This document shows positions 31,423-43,700 of a DNA stretch of 64,000 nt, piece after piece; the first letter of the stretch is position 1, and the number at the start of each line of letters is the position of its first letter. Position numbers and translations under genes: made by a program. The DNA comes from Ahaetulla prasina. Taxonomy: Eukaryota > Chordata > Lepidosauria > Squamata > Colubridae. A model generated the notes under the pieces. It did not search any database, was not told the origin of the DNA, and worked only from the letters and a program-made list of their open reading frames with translations. The DNA lies in NCBI RefSeq assembly GCF_028640845.1, contig NC_080542.1, positions 15,021,901-15,085,900 of the forward strand, written 5' to 3'.

Positions 31423-31797
31423 CAGGGGTGATCTGGTAGCGATGGTGGCGGGTGGTTCAGAGAACCAGTAGCAAAAAACCCTCCCCCCCCCATGCCCAGC
31501 TGAGCAGGGCGATCATCAGAGATTTTTTTTTTTTTACTTTTAAAATCATTTTTTCTTTGGCCAAAAAAAATGCTTTTAAAAGTTAAAAAAAGCCTCTGAT
31601 GATCGTGCAGCTCAGCTGGGATCATCAGAGGCTTTTAAAAGCCCTTTTTTACAACCACTTCAACCGAAGAGGTTGTAGAAAAAATGCTTTTAAAAGTTAA
31701 AAAAAAAAGTTGGCCACGCCCACCCAGTCACATTACCCCACCACCACAAAGCCACACCCACGGAACCGGTAGTAACAAATTTTACATTTCGCCACTG
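31423..31797. mobile_element. hAT-like MITE (ACCGGT family), hairpin subfamily
   Basis: 375 bp, flanks ATTAAAGA and CTTAAAGA (7 of 8). Central inverted repeat GATCATCAGAG...CTCTGATGATC around ~31512-31604. The 41190-41500 repeat is the same subfamily. Confidence 0.7.
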
Positions 31798-32292
31798 CTT
31801 AAAGATGATATTTGGCAATTTGTAATGAGTGTAATCAGTTATAATCCTAATCCATACCACTGAATCCTGACCAGTTCAAACCCTTTTTAAGTGGGAATTG
31901 GCTTTCTCTCTGAAAAATCTTGAGGGATTTGAAGGATGGAAATTTTAGTATCCCTTATGTGCCTTTGCTATTGGACAGTTCTGAATCATACTTCTAAAGT
32001 TCTTATATTGAAATGTATGTTCTGAAAATGGTTACCCATGTTTTCTTTTTTTGACATTTTATAAAGAAGCCATGACTTTAAGTATGCCATTATCGCCCCT
32101 GTAATTATAGAATTAAGTATAATTCTCATTCATCATTCAAGGGAATTCAATAGTTAGATTAAAATATTACATTGATACTTGTTCCGAAACCACAGAGACG
32201 GAGGTAGAGCAAAAAATTGGATTCAGCTGCATGAACTCTTCTTTATTTTATGTTATATTAATGAGTTGCTGATTAATTCAGGCTCTGTTAGG
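31798..32292 (+). promoter_or_regulatory. 5' flank of gene D
   Basis: No repeat seen. Includes CAAGGGAATTCAATAG at ~32139, resembling the AAGGGAATCCCA block upstream of genes B and C. Core promoter not identifiable. Confidence 0.3.
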
Positions 32293-32564
32293 ATGGGAGA
32301 TACTGTTGGTTGCCCTAAATGCAAAATTATTACATTTTACATTGAGGTGCTGATAGTCAGTGCAGTCATTTTAGAGTTTCTTCCGAAGATGATGTGCATT
32401 TTTACTTTCCCCATTTGCAACATCACTGGGCCTCTTCCAATTGTTCACAAGTATTATCAGTCTGGATATATCATCATTGCTGCCATTATTTTTCAGCTCT
32501 TTTTCCTTTCACCTGAAATCACTTTCCAAAGTCTTCCTGCTCATGAATTGCTCGATCAATATCT
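32293..32564 (+). CDS. V2R gene D exon 1 (displaced start)
   Basis: Begins at the first in-frame ATG. Hydrophobic stretch [15 protein letters not shown], then [17 protein letters not shown] and LLDQYL, phase 2, GTAAGT. If translation began at the internal MMC (32389) the signal peptide would be lost. Confidence 0.7.
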
Positions 32565-35500
32565 GTAAGTGTTTTCAACATTACCTCCTTCATCGTCTTC
32601 ATCATCATTATCTTCTAGGTGATATTTTTTCATCGTATTTGGTTTCTTTCACATTTTGTGCTCACTATGTTGTACTACTGCTATTAGCGATTGCCTATTT
32701 AGATGCCTCTGAATTCCAGATTCTTCCAATGTTTTCACCTAAAATGGAACCAATAGCTTGGTACACTTCTTTGCCTCATTTTCCCCCCTGAATATGGCCA
32801 AAGGAAAATGGAATCATTATAGTGGAACATCTCTGAAGGTAATCCATAAGGATGCCATAGATAAGAAATGAAAGAGTTCTGTAAAATTGCGGATGAATAT
32901 CTTCAACAAGACCTAAGTTTAACTCACAGAATCATCTATTGTAATGTCCTTCCTGTCAAAGACTACTTCAGCTTTAATTGCAATAATACTAGAGCAACTA
33001 ATAGATTTAAACTTAATGTCAACCGCTTTAATCTAGATTGCACAAAATATGACTTCTGTAACAGAATCATCAGTGCTTGGAATACTTTACCTGACTCTGT
33101 GGTCTCTTCTCATAATCCTAAAAGCTTTAACCAAAAACTTTCTACTATTGACCTCACCCCATTCCTAGAGGACCATAAGGGGCGTGCATAAGCGCACAAA
33201 CGTGCCTACCGTTCCTGTCCTATTGTTTTTCTTTTCTTTTTCCTATATATATGCTTATACCTTTATATACTATATAACCTTTCTGTATGATAGTTACATA
33301 TATTGTTGTGACAAAATAAAAAAAAAAAAATAAATATCACCATATCCCCATCAAGATTTCTTGGGTAGGACAAAATTAAGGTGAATGAACGTTACTAAGT
33401 TGTATTACGTAGTAATATACAAACTTACTTGAAATTGTTTGAGAACGTTAGGATCCTATAGATATCTGGGTGTATGAGTTCCCATATCTTTTCTATTGTT
33501 GGAAAGCGGTGGCTCAGGGGCTAGGACGTTGAGCTTGTCAATCGAAAGGTCGGCAGCTTGGTGATTTGAAGCCCTAGTGCTGCCATGTAATGGGGTGAGC
33601 TCCCGTTACTTGTCCCAGCTTCTGCCAACCTAGCAGTTTCAAAAGCACATAAAAATGCAAGTAGAAAAAAATAGGGACCACCTTTGGTGGGAAGGTAACA
33701 GCGTTCCGTGCGCCTTTGGCATTGAGTCATGCTGGCCACATGACCACAGAGATGTCTTTGGACAGTGCTGGCTCTTTGGCTTTGAAACGGAGATGAGCAC
33801 CACCCCCTAGAGTCGGCAACGGCTAGCACGTATGTGCGAGGGGAACCTTTACCATTATCTTTTCTATTACTTTGTAAAAAAGGTTTTCTTTGGTTAAAAA
33901 AAAAATCTTGCAAAAATCAAATCAAATGAAGAAACAGCTGCCAAACTGACCTCCTTTGACATTGGCATTTACATCGAGACAAATATTATTGATTTTATAC
34001 ATGCAATTATATGATATTTTTCCCACGGAGAAATTAAAATTATTTTATATAGTCTTCCCTGCTACCTTATTCATAAATTGATGATGCATACCGTGCAGAT
34101 AACCTCAAAGTAATTTACATTTTGATTCACCCCAGGTTTTCCTTTCTTTGATCTCATCAAGAAATGAAACAGAAAACTCTCAGGTGCATTTGAGAAGCAG
34201 GTGTATGGTGGGGGCAGGGGGGGAAGGAGGACACGACATCTGAACTGATGTACAATCTTTGAAATCGAGACAAAACTCTAATTCAAGATAACTGAGGAAT
34301 GCTATGTTCTAACACAGTGGTCACCAACCAGTGGTCCGTGGACCACTGGTGGTGTGCGAGAAAATTTTGGTGGTCCGCAGGAAAAATTATTTGCATTTTT
34401 TATATTGCACTAAATACTATTTATCTTTTTAAAAAAATCATATTAGTGGTCCTCGGGATTTAAAATTATGAATTTAGTGGTCCCTGAGGTCCGAAAGGTT
34501 GGTGACCCCTCTAATCTAACATGTAACTGCTTCACTTCATTCTTCTTTGGGGTGTTATTTCAAATGTGGCACCCCGATTTTTATCGTGAATTTGAAATTC
34601 ACCAAATTAAGAATGATAAAGCGATCACAGAACAGGTTGAAAAGGCTCTCTTTTCTTAACAGCTAGGCCCGTTCTTTGAATCTCATACACTTTGATTATG
34701 ATTGGTAACCACAAGAGTTTAAGTGTCCACAGCTACCTGTAATGTCAAGCACAAAACTAAGTATGTTGGTTTGATTCTCCCAATGGTGCTTTTCAAAAGG
34801 CAGTTGGACTCCCCCGGTTTATTTAAGAGTTAACAGTAACAGACATGGAAGGGACCTTGAAGGTCATCTAGTCCAACCCCCAGCTCATGCAGGAGAACTG
34901 TACTAGGGAACTGCCGAACTGCCGACTTTTCTGATCGACAAGCTCAGTGTCTTAGCCACTGAGCCACCGAGTCAGGTTATTCCTTGAAAACATTTTGCCT
35001 CTTAGCCAAGAAGCTTCTTCAGTTCTGACTGAATGGTGAGGAATAGAAGAATTTATATTTTTTGCAGTCATCTGTTTGTTAGCACTCTGAAGGTCAGTCA
35101 GAATAGTCACTGAAGTTCTACCTTCAGAGTAAAAGGTAAAGGTAAAAGTTTCCCTCGCACATATGTGCTAGTCATTCCTGACTCTAGGGGGCAGTGCCCA
35201 TCTCCATTTCAAAGCCAAAGAGCCAGCGCTGTCTGAAGATGTCTCCGTGGTCATGTGGCTGGTGTGACTCAATGCCAAAGGCACACGGAACATTGTTACC
35301 TTCCTACCAAAGGTGGTCCCTATTTTTCTACTTGCTTTTTTATGTGCTTTCGAACTGCTAGGTTGGCAGAAGCCGGGACAAGTAATAGGAGCTCACCCTG
35401 TTTGGCGGCACTAGGGATTCGAACCCCTGAACTGCCGACCTTTTGATCAGGAAGCTCAGTGTTTTATCCACTGAGCCACTGTGTCCCTACCTTCACAGTA

Positions 35501-37651
35501 CTAACTAGCAGATGACTGCAAAAAATATAAATCCTCCTATTCCCCACCATTCAGTCAGAACCTTATTGGATGAGAAGTGAAATGTTTTCAAGGGAAAAAA
35601 ACCCCCAAGAAAGTCCAGTTGCCTTTTGAAAAACACCTTCCGGACAACCATGACTTGGATGATTGAGAATTTGATATAATGAAAGGAACAATAGGACAGG
35701 AACGGTAGGCACATTTGTGCTCTTATGCACGCCCTTTATAGTCCTCTTAGGAATGGGGTGAGGTCAAAAGTAGACAGACAGTAGACAGTTTGGTTGAAGA
35801 TTTTGGGATTTTGAGTAGAGACTATGGAGTCAGGTAATGAGTTCCAAGCGTTAACAACTCTGTTACAGAAGTCATATTTTCTGCAATCAAGTTTGAAGCG
35901 GTTGACATTAAGTTTGAATCTATTGTTTGCTCTTGTATTATTGTGATTGAAGCTGAAGTAGTCTTTTACAGGAAGGATATTGCAATAGATGATTTTGTGT
36001 GTTAAACACAGATCATGTCGGAGTTGGCGGAGTTCTAAGTTTTCTAAACCCAGGATTGCAAGCCTGGTGGTATAAGGTATTTTGTTGTTTTCGGAGGAGC
36101 GAAGAACTCTTCTAGTAAAATATATCTGGACGCATTCGATTGTATTAATGTCAGAGATGTGGTATGGGTTCCAGACGGATGAGCTGTATTCAAGAATAGG
36201 TCTGGCAAATGTTTTGTATGCTCTAGTTAGTAGTGTAGAGTTTTTGGAAAAGAAGCTGCCTAAAATTAGGTTTACAACTCTTAAAGCCTATTTTACTACG
36301 TAGTTGCAGTGGATTTTGGCATTAAGGTCATTTGATATGAAAACTCCAAGATCTTTGACGGTGGGGGTCGTCAGTAAGGTAATGACCATCAAGTTTGTAC
36401 TTGTTGATAGGGTTCTTTTTTTCCAATATGTAAGACTGAGCATTTGCTGGTTGAGATTTGGAGTTGCTAAGTTTTAGACCAATTGGAAACAAAGTCGAGG
36501 TCTTCTTGAAGGGTAGAAGTATTGTTAGTGGTATTAAATAGTTTGACATTGTCAGCAAAGAGAACACAATAACTAGAGCTAAGGTCACAGAGATCATTTA
36601 TGTATAGTATGAAGAGTGTTGGTCCAAGAACACTACCTTGGGGAACACCACATTTGACAGGAACAGGAGTTGATATAGCGTTGCCAATTTTGACCACTTG
36701 TTGTCTGATGGACAGGAAGGCATTTATCCAATTGTGAAGAGGTCCTGAAATGCCGTAGGATTTTAGTTTGAGGAGAAGTTTATCATGTATTACTGAGTCA
36801 AAAGCTTTGCAGAAGTCTATGTAGATTGCATCTATTGCTTTTCCTTGATCAAGGTTGGTAGTCCATATGTTTTTGCAATGGAGAAGTTGCAAGTTACAAG
36901 ACAATTTTTTTCTGAAACCAAATTGTTTATTAGAGAGAAGGTTGTTTGTTTCAAGGTAGAGTATAATGGATTGGTTAGATTCTATTACTTTGCATGAGAC
37001 ACAACATAGAGAGATAGGTCTGTAATTTTCAACTAGGCTGGGATCTCCTTTTTTGAAGATGGGGATGACTGTGGCTAGAGACCAGAGTTTTGGAAGGGAA
37101 CTAGTTGTGAATCTCCATTGACATATTGATGAGACTGTATAAAACAAGAGAATGGAATTGTTTTTGGGTTCTAAAGAAAGCATATACCAATATGTTTTAT
37201 TACTCTTGCTGAAGGTTCCTTACTCATAATTACCAACACACATTGGCTCTGGCATTTGCTATAAAAGAGATCAATGAACATACTAGAATTTTACCCAACG
37301 TCACCCTTGGTTTCCACATTGCTACTGACAATTCTGAGGAAAGCTCAACGTATCTTTTAGCAATGGAACTTCTCTCTACCAGAGACAGATTTATCCCAAA
37401 CTACAAGTGTGATATCCAGAACAGTGCAGTAGCTGTGATAGGAGGACCACAGAGAAAGACCTGTCTCAAGATGGCAATTATGCTGTACAACTATAAATTT
37501 CCGCAGGTGAGGAAAAAATGTGAAACAAAATTAATTTATTCTTTTCTAAAAAAAACCAACTTTATTGTTAAAACAAAAATTGGACATGGTGGAACCATCT
37601 TGGTGATATCTCCGCCATACAAAATATAAATGTATACAAATCATGGCCTTA

Positions 37652-37739
<88 letters not shown>

Positions 37740-40700
37740 TAATTTGTATACCACCCTTCTACCGAAGGACTCAGGGCGGTTTACAGCCAAGTAAAAACAG
37801 CAATCAATGACATAATACAAATAAAACAATAACTAAAAAACTTATTCAAATTTGGCCCAATTTAAAATACATTTAAAAAAACCATAAAACCTAACTAAAT
37901 ATTAAAAACCCAATAATAAAATTTAAAAATTCTATGCCAGTCCTGCACGGAAAAATAGATAGGTCTTCAGTTCGCAGCGAAAGGTCCGAAGATCAAGGAG
38001 TTGTCGAAGTCCAGGGGGAAGTTCGTTCCATAGGGTAGGGCATAGGGCATATATCTTCAATATACGTTACTACTTATGAATTCTATACACATACTGTACT
38101 TAACTTCTTTTACATATTTACAGATACATACTATATTACATATATTACATCTTATTTCAATCTATACCTCCTTGTTCTTATCTGTTGGAAGTCTTCTAGT
38201 CTAACCTCCTATACCAATCTGAACAAATGGCTGTCCAGTCTCTTCTTAAATATCTCCAGCGATGGAGCACCCACAGCTTCTGGAGGCAAGTTGTTCCACT
38301 TATTAATTGTTCTAACTGTCAGGAAATTTCTTCTTAGTTCTAAGTTGCTTCTCTCTTTGATTAGTTTCCATCCATTGCTTCTTTTCCTGCCTTCTGGTGC
38401 TCTGGGAAATAGGTTGACCCTTTCGTTTCGTGTATCATTTCACACAATTATTTCAGATGCCATTTCAGAAAGCAGCATGGTAGAAATGAAGTATTGTAAT
38501 GTTTTTGTTCTTCTGAAAATTCTTGGAATGTTTCATTAATATAATACAGTGGTAGTCAGCCTGGTCCCTACCGTCCACTAGTGGGCGTTCCAGCTTTCAT
38601 GGTGGGCGGTAGGGGTTTTGTCCGATATTGAAGCACTTTCCTTTTTTTTTAATTTAATTGACTTTTTAAAAACATTTCATAGCATTATTTAAAAACATTT
38701 TCATTAGGTTTTCATAAAATTCCCCGTGACAATTTAAATTTCTGAAAATATACTATTTGTATCGCCCGCGCATAAGTTTAGTTCATATTATGTAAGTGAA
38801 ACTAAATGGCACTATAGTACGACCGCAAACAAAAGAGCCTCATCCCAGAATAGCTCACGCATCTCCCCCCACACCACCCAGCTGTAACAGACAAGCAGAA
38901 CTGGTAGCCGGTGCCCCCCACAAACCCAATCCACGATGCATGAGAGGCATGCACAGATGACGATACATGGTGCATTACTGTGGAACCAGTGGGCGGTTAG
39001 AAAATTTTACTACTAACAGAGATACAAAAGTGGGCAGTAGGTATAAAAAGGTTGACTACCCCTGATATAATACATTCCTCTTGGGATGGAATAGGCCTCC
39101 TACTTCTTTCATTTAGGACTTCAGTGCTCAGTTCTTTTCTGTCTTTTTCAAATTCTTCTTCCAATGTTCTCTCCTCCCATACCACACTGCTCATTTACAA
39201 CTACCAATGGTCTTCATGATACCCTTTTTCCCAGAAGTATTTCAAATGCATAGACTGATGGTAGGATCAATTTATAAGTGGGAAAGAAATATGCTACTGT
39301 TTTTAATGCTCAACATACAGCCTTTCCAGATCCATACTGTAAAGCTGATAAGGAGAAGTTTGGTACCAATCCCACTCAAATTATTAACCCAAAATTGGGT
39401 TATATAGAGATGTGGCTCAGTGGCTAAAACGCTGAGCTTGTCGATTGAAAAGTCGGCAGTTCAGCGGTTCAAATCCCTAGTGCCGCATAATGGGGTGAGC
39501 TCCTGTTACTTGTACCAGCTTCTGCCAACCTAGCAGTTCGAAAACACACAAAAAATGCAAGTAGAAAAATAGGGACCACCTTTGGTGGGAAGGTAACAGC
39601 GTTCTGTGCACCTTTGACATTTAGTCATGCCAGCCATATGACCACAGAGATGTCTTCAGACAGCGCTGCCTCTTTGGCTTTGAAACAGAGATGAGCACCG
39701 CCCTTAGAGCCGGAAATGACTAGTACATACGTGTGGGGGAACTTTTACCTTCTACTAGAGGTTCCACATATTAAGCCAGAGTCCCAATAATCATGCAGAT
39801 ATTCAAATTATTTCTTTGATTATCTTTGTTTGCCTGTATTATTATTTTTTAATTTAGATCTCATATGGAACAGTTCCATCAATGAATAATGAAGCAGATG
39901 CAGTTTTCTTCAGCTGGATGTTCCCAAATGAGATCTATCAGTTTAATGGAATACTATATTTATTGTTACATTTTGAATGGACGTGGGTAGGGATAGTTTC
40001 CATGGATGAGGGCAATAAACAGAAGTTCATTCAAAATAGTCTTCCCATGTTTTCCGAGAAAGGAATCTGCTTTGACTTTATAGAATCTTTCACTAAAATG
40101 ATGTATGGTAATGAAGCTGCTGAAATGATTGAAGAGGCAGATAAATTATATCAAGTGATCATGAGGAGTACTGTCAGTGCAGTGATCTTGAATGGTGAAA
40201 TCTGGACCATAACAACTTTGAGAATTATGATCTACTTGTTAGACTCTGAGGATATTCCCAAAGAGAGAAAAACCAAAATTTGGATCATGACAGCTCAGAT
40301 GGAATTCACCTCCATTCTGATGCAAAGACAGTTGCCCATTGATTTTCTCCATGGTACACTTTCCTTTGCCATTCATTCAAAGGATGTGATAGGGTTCCAA
40401 CAATTTATTCAGAACAGAAACCCAAACTTTGAAAAAGAAGATGGTTTTATTAGAGAATTCTGGAAAGATGCATTTGAATGCTCATTCTCCAGCGATGTTA
40501 CAGATGGGAATGCTGAAAGGATCTGCACTGGAGAAGAGAAGCTGGCGACTCTTCCTAATTCTGTCTTTGAGACCACCATGAATGGACATAGTTACAGCAT
40601 CTACAATGCAGTCTATGCTGTGGCACATGCTCTGAAGGCCATGCGCTCCTCCAAACTCAAAGCGGGCCGAATAATTGATGACAGGAGATGGAAGCTCTTC

Positions 40701-43700
40701 CTTCAATCACCATGGCAGGTAGTGCTAATTTTGCTAATGCAAAATTTCAGAAAGACAGAATGCAGCAAAAATATAAATCAGGGAGAAAAAGCTGCAATCT
40801 TAAACTGGTTAAATCATAGTCAAACTTTTAAAAAAGAGTTATATTTTTTGCATATAATATGAAATGTAATTTTGAGTGCCACCTGGTAATGTTACATGAA
40901 ATATACACATATATGCATATAGTAAAGGTAAAGGTTCCCCTCGCACATACGTGCTACTCGTTGCCGACTCTAGGGGGCAGTGCTCATCTCCGTTTCAAAG
41001 CCGAAGAGCCAGCGCTGTCCGAAGACATCTCCATGGTCATGTGGCTGGCATGACTCAATGCCAAAGGCACACGGAACGTTGTTACCTTCCCACCAAAGGT
41101 GGTCCCTATTTTTTCTACTTGCATTTTTACGTGCTTTCGAAACTGCTAGGTTGTCAGAAGCTGGGACAAGTAATGGGAGCTCACCATGGGTGAAATGCTC
41201 CCGATTCGCACCGGCTCTCCCGATTAGGTAGCGATGGCAGCTGTTGGTTCGGAGGACCGGTAGCAAAAATCCCTGGCCCCGACCCCCCTGCCTCTGCTGA
41301 GCCCCACCATCTGCAGAGAATTTTTTTTTAACTTTTAAAAGCCGGTTTTGCTTCAGCCAAAACATACCTTTAAAAGTAAAAAAAAAGCCTTTGAGGATCC
41401 CGCCCTCAGCTGAGATCGGCAAAGGCTTTAAACTTTAAAAAAAATAAAAATTTAAAGGCTACTCTGGGGATCTCACCTGAGTTCCACATCAGCAGAACCT
41501 TAAAAAACATTTTTCTGTGGAAAACATGTAGAAAACCTCCTTTTAAAAGAGTCTAAGCCACTTACATGATTACTGATCGACCTGTAGGATAACGATCTGT
41601 AGGATTTTTCCTTTTGTGATGGAATCCTCATCTGAAAAGTTGTCAAGTAGTGTAGATTTGACTGGTTATTGTTCATTGAGCACAGACCAAACTGAGAAAA
41701 ACCAGTGTGCTAGTGATGAAATCCTCTATGGATTGCCATTCGTTGCCCACGCATGTGCGGTGTGTGTCAAAAGCATGCTGCACAGGCTTATGCATGGGTA
41801 TGTGCCAAAAGCACTCTGCGCACGAGTGCATCTGCAGTGCATGGCAAATGCATGCTGTGTGCGCATGCACAGTATGCACCAACTGCATGCTGCGTGCATG
41901 TACATGTGCAGTGCACACCAAATGTGTGCTTCCATGGAAAAAGAAGGTTTCAAAGGTAAGTAGAACAGCGAAGGAGGGCGTAACAGCTGTGCTGCATGAT
42001 TTAGATTCACTAGAAAGCAGCGAATATAAATTGTGTGGCACAGCTGATTGTCGGAAATACCAGTTCAGATGAACCGGGAGCTTTTTTTTTTACTTCAAGT
42101 TCGCCCGAACCAGTGTGAACCGGTAGCATTTAGAATAGAATAGAATAGAATAGAATAGAATAGAATAGAATAGAATAGAATAGAATAGAATAGAATAGAA
42201 TTTTTATTGGCCAAGTGTGATTGGACACACAAGGAATTTGTCTTGGTGCATAAAAGAAATTTGTCAGTGTACATAAAAGAAAGGATATTTCACCCCTGAT
42301 CTGTGCTATTCAATGAATCCTGATATATATATATATTTCATTCAGCTACACCATTTTTTGAGGCAACTCTCCTTCAACAACAATTTTGGAGAGCAGGTTT
42401 CTTTTGGTCCTAATGGAGAATTACTGACTGGATTTGATATTCTCAATTGGGTCATTTTCCCAAACAAATCATTTCTGAGAGTCCAGGTTGGAAAGATTGA
42501 CCCCATGGCTCCCCCAGAGAAGTTCCTCACCATTTCTGAGAAGGAGATTATTTGGCCCCACATATTGAATCAGGTGTGTTTCATAGTTTACTTTTTGTAA
42601 CCATTGATGTTGTAAATGACGTAAAAAAATATCTTAATTGTTTAACAGGCTAATTTTTTTTTATTTGCATTTATATCCTGCCTTTCTCCAAAGACTCAGG
42701 GCGGCTTACACTATGTTAAGCAATAGTCTTCATCCATTTGTATAGTATATACAAAGTCAACTTATTGCCCCCAACTCATCTTTCTTTTGAATGAGATACA
42801 AACAGAACCAACTGTTGTTAGGTCCACTGCAAAACTCTGCCAATCTGCAGGTTTATATATTTTAAGACATTTCTACATGAAACAATCCTTCTGTTGAAAC
42901 AGAATTGGATGTTTGGATTTGGATGTATTGAAATATATTTGCAATAAAAGAAAGTATCGTTAGAAAAGATTTATTTTTATAATTTCTCTCTCGCTTAAGT
43001 AATCCAAGTGGTGCAGTTTTTTAAAATGAACATTATTCTTAACATGACAACATATAATTCAATAAAAAACTAGGAAGCAGTGAAAACTAGGAAGCAGATT
43101 TTTTTTTAGAAAAATAAAGAGAGACATATAAATGTGGGAAAGAATATGGCAAGATGATATGTTTTCTGAACTTTTCCTAAGGGAGAACCCTGTAATGTTT
43201 ATTTATACATTTATTTCTTCTTAATAATTATTATTGATTATTATTTAATATTATTTCATAATAATAATAATATATACATATATTCATATAAGAGCCAAGG
43301 TGGAACAGTGGTTAGAGCGCAGCACTGCAGGCTACTTCAGCTGACTGCTAGGTGCCGTTTGGCAGTTCAAATCTCACCGGCTCAAGGTTGACCCAACCTT
43401 CCATCCTTCCAAGGTTGGTAAAATGAGGACCCAGATCGTTGGGGGCAATATGCTGACTCTGTAAACCACTTAGAGAGGGCTGTAAAAGCATTATGAAGCG
43501 ATATATAAGTCTAAGTGCTATTGATGTGTGTGTTTGTATGTGTGTGTGTTAATGAGGAAATCATTGAGTGTTGTACCTTATGATTCTTGACGAATGTATC
43601 TTGTCTTTTTATGTACACTGAGAGCATATGCACCAAAGACAAATTCATTTTGTGTTCAATCACACTTCGCCAATAAAGAATCCTATCCTATCCTATCCTA

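Larger units (their letters stand above)
34785..35638. repeat. Inverted-repeat (foldback) element with two SINE insertions
   Basis: Arms 34785-35083 and 35511-35638 are inverted: GGTGCTTTTCAAAAGGCAGT pairs with the right-arm complement, and ~31 bp around TGACTGCAAAAAATATAAA pair with 35052-35082. The left arm is interrupted by the SINE at 34826-34975, the loop by a Sauria SINE at 35132-35486. A related unit lies at 58655-59115. Confidence 0.7.

Noticed and set aside
37641..37829. Poly-Asn frame
   Set aside because: Translation of the (ATT)n tail of an L2 fragment.
14327..39757. tRNA genes
   Set aside because: tRNA-like A and B box sequences are present only as SINE heads, without a complete cloverleaf.
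41616..42072. Overlapping frames on both strands rich in Cys, His and Met
   Set aside because: Produced by GCATGTGC-rich low-complexity DNA inside a MITE; symmetric on both strands.
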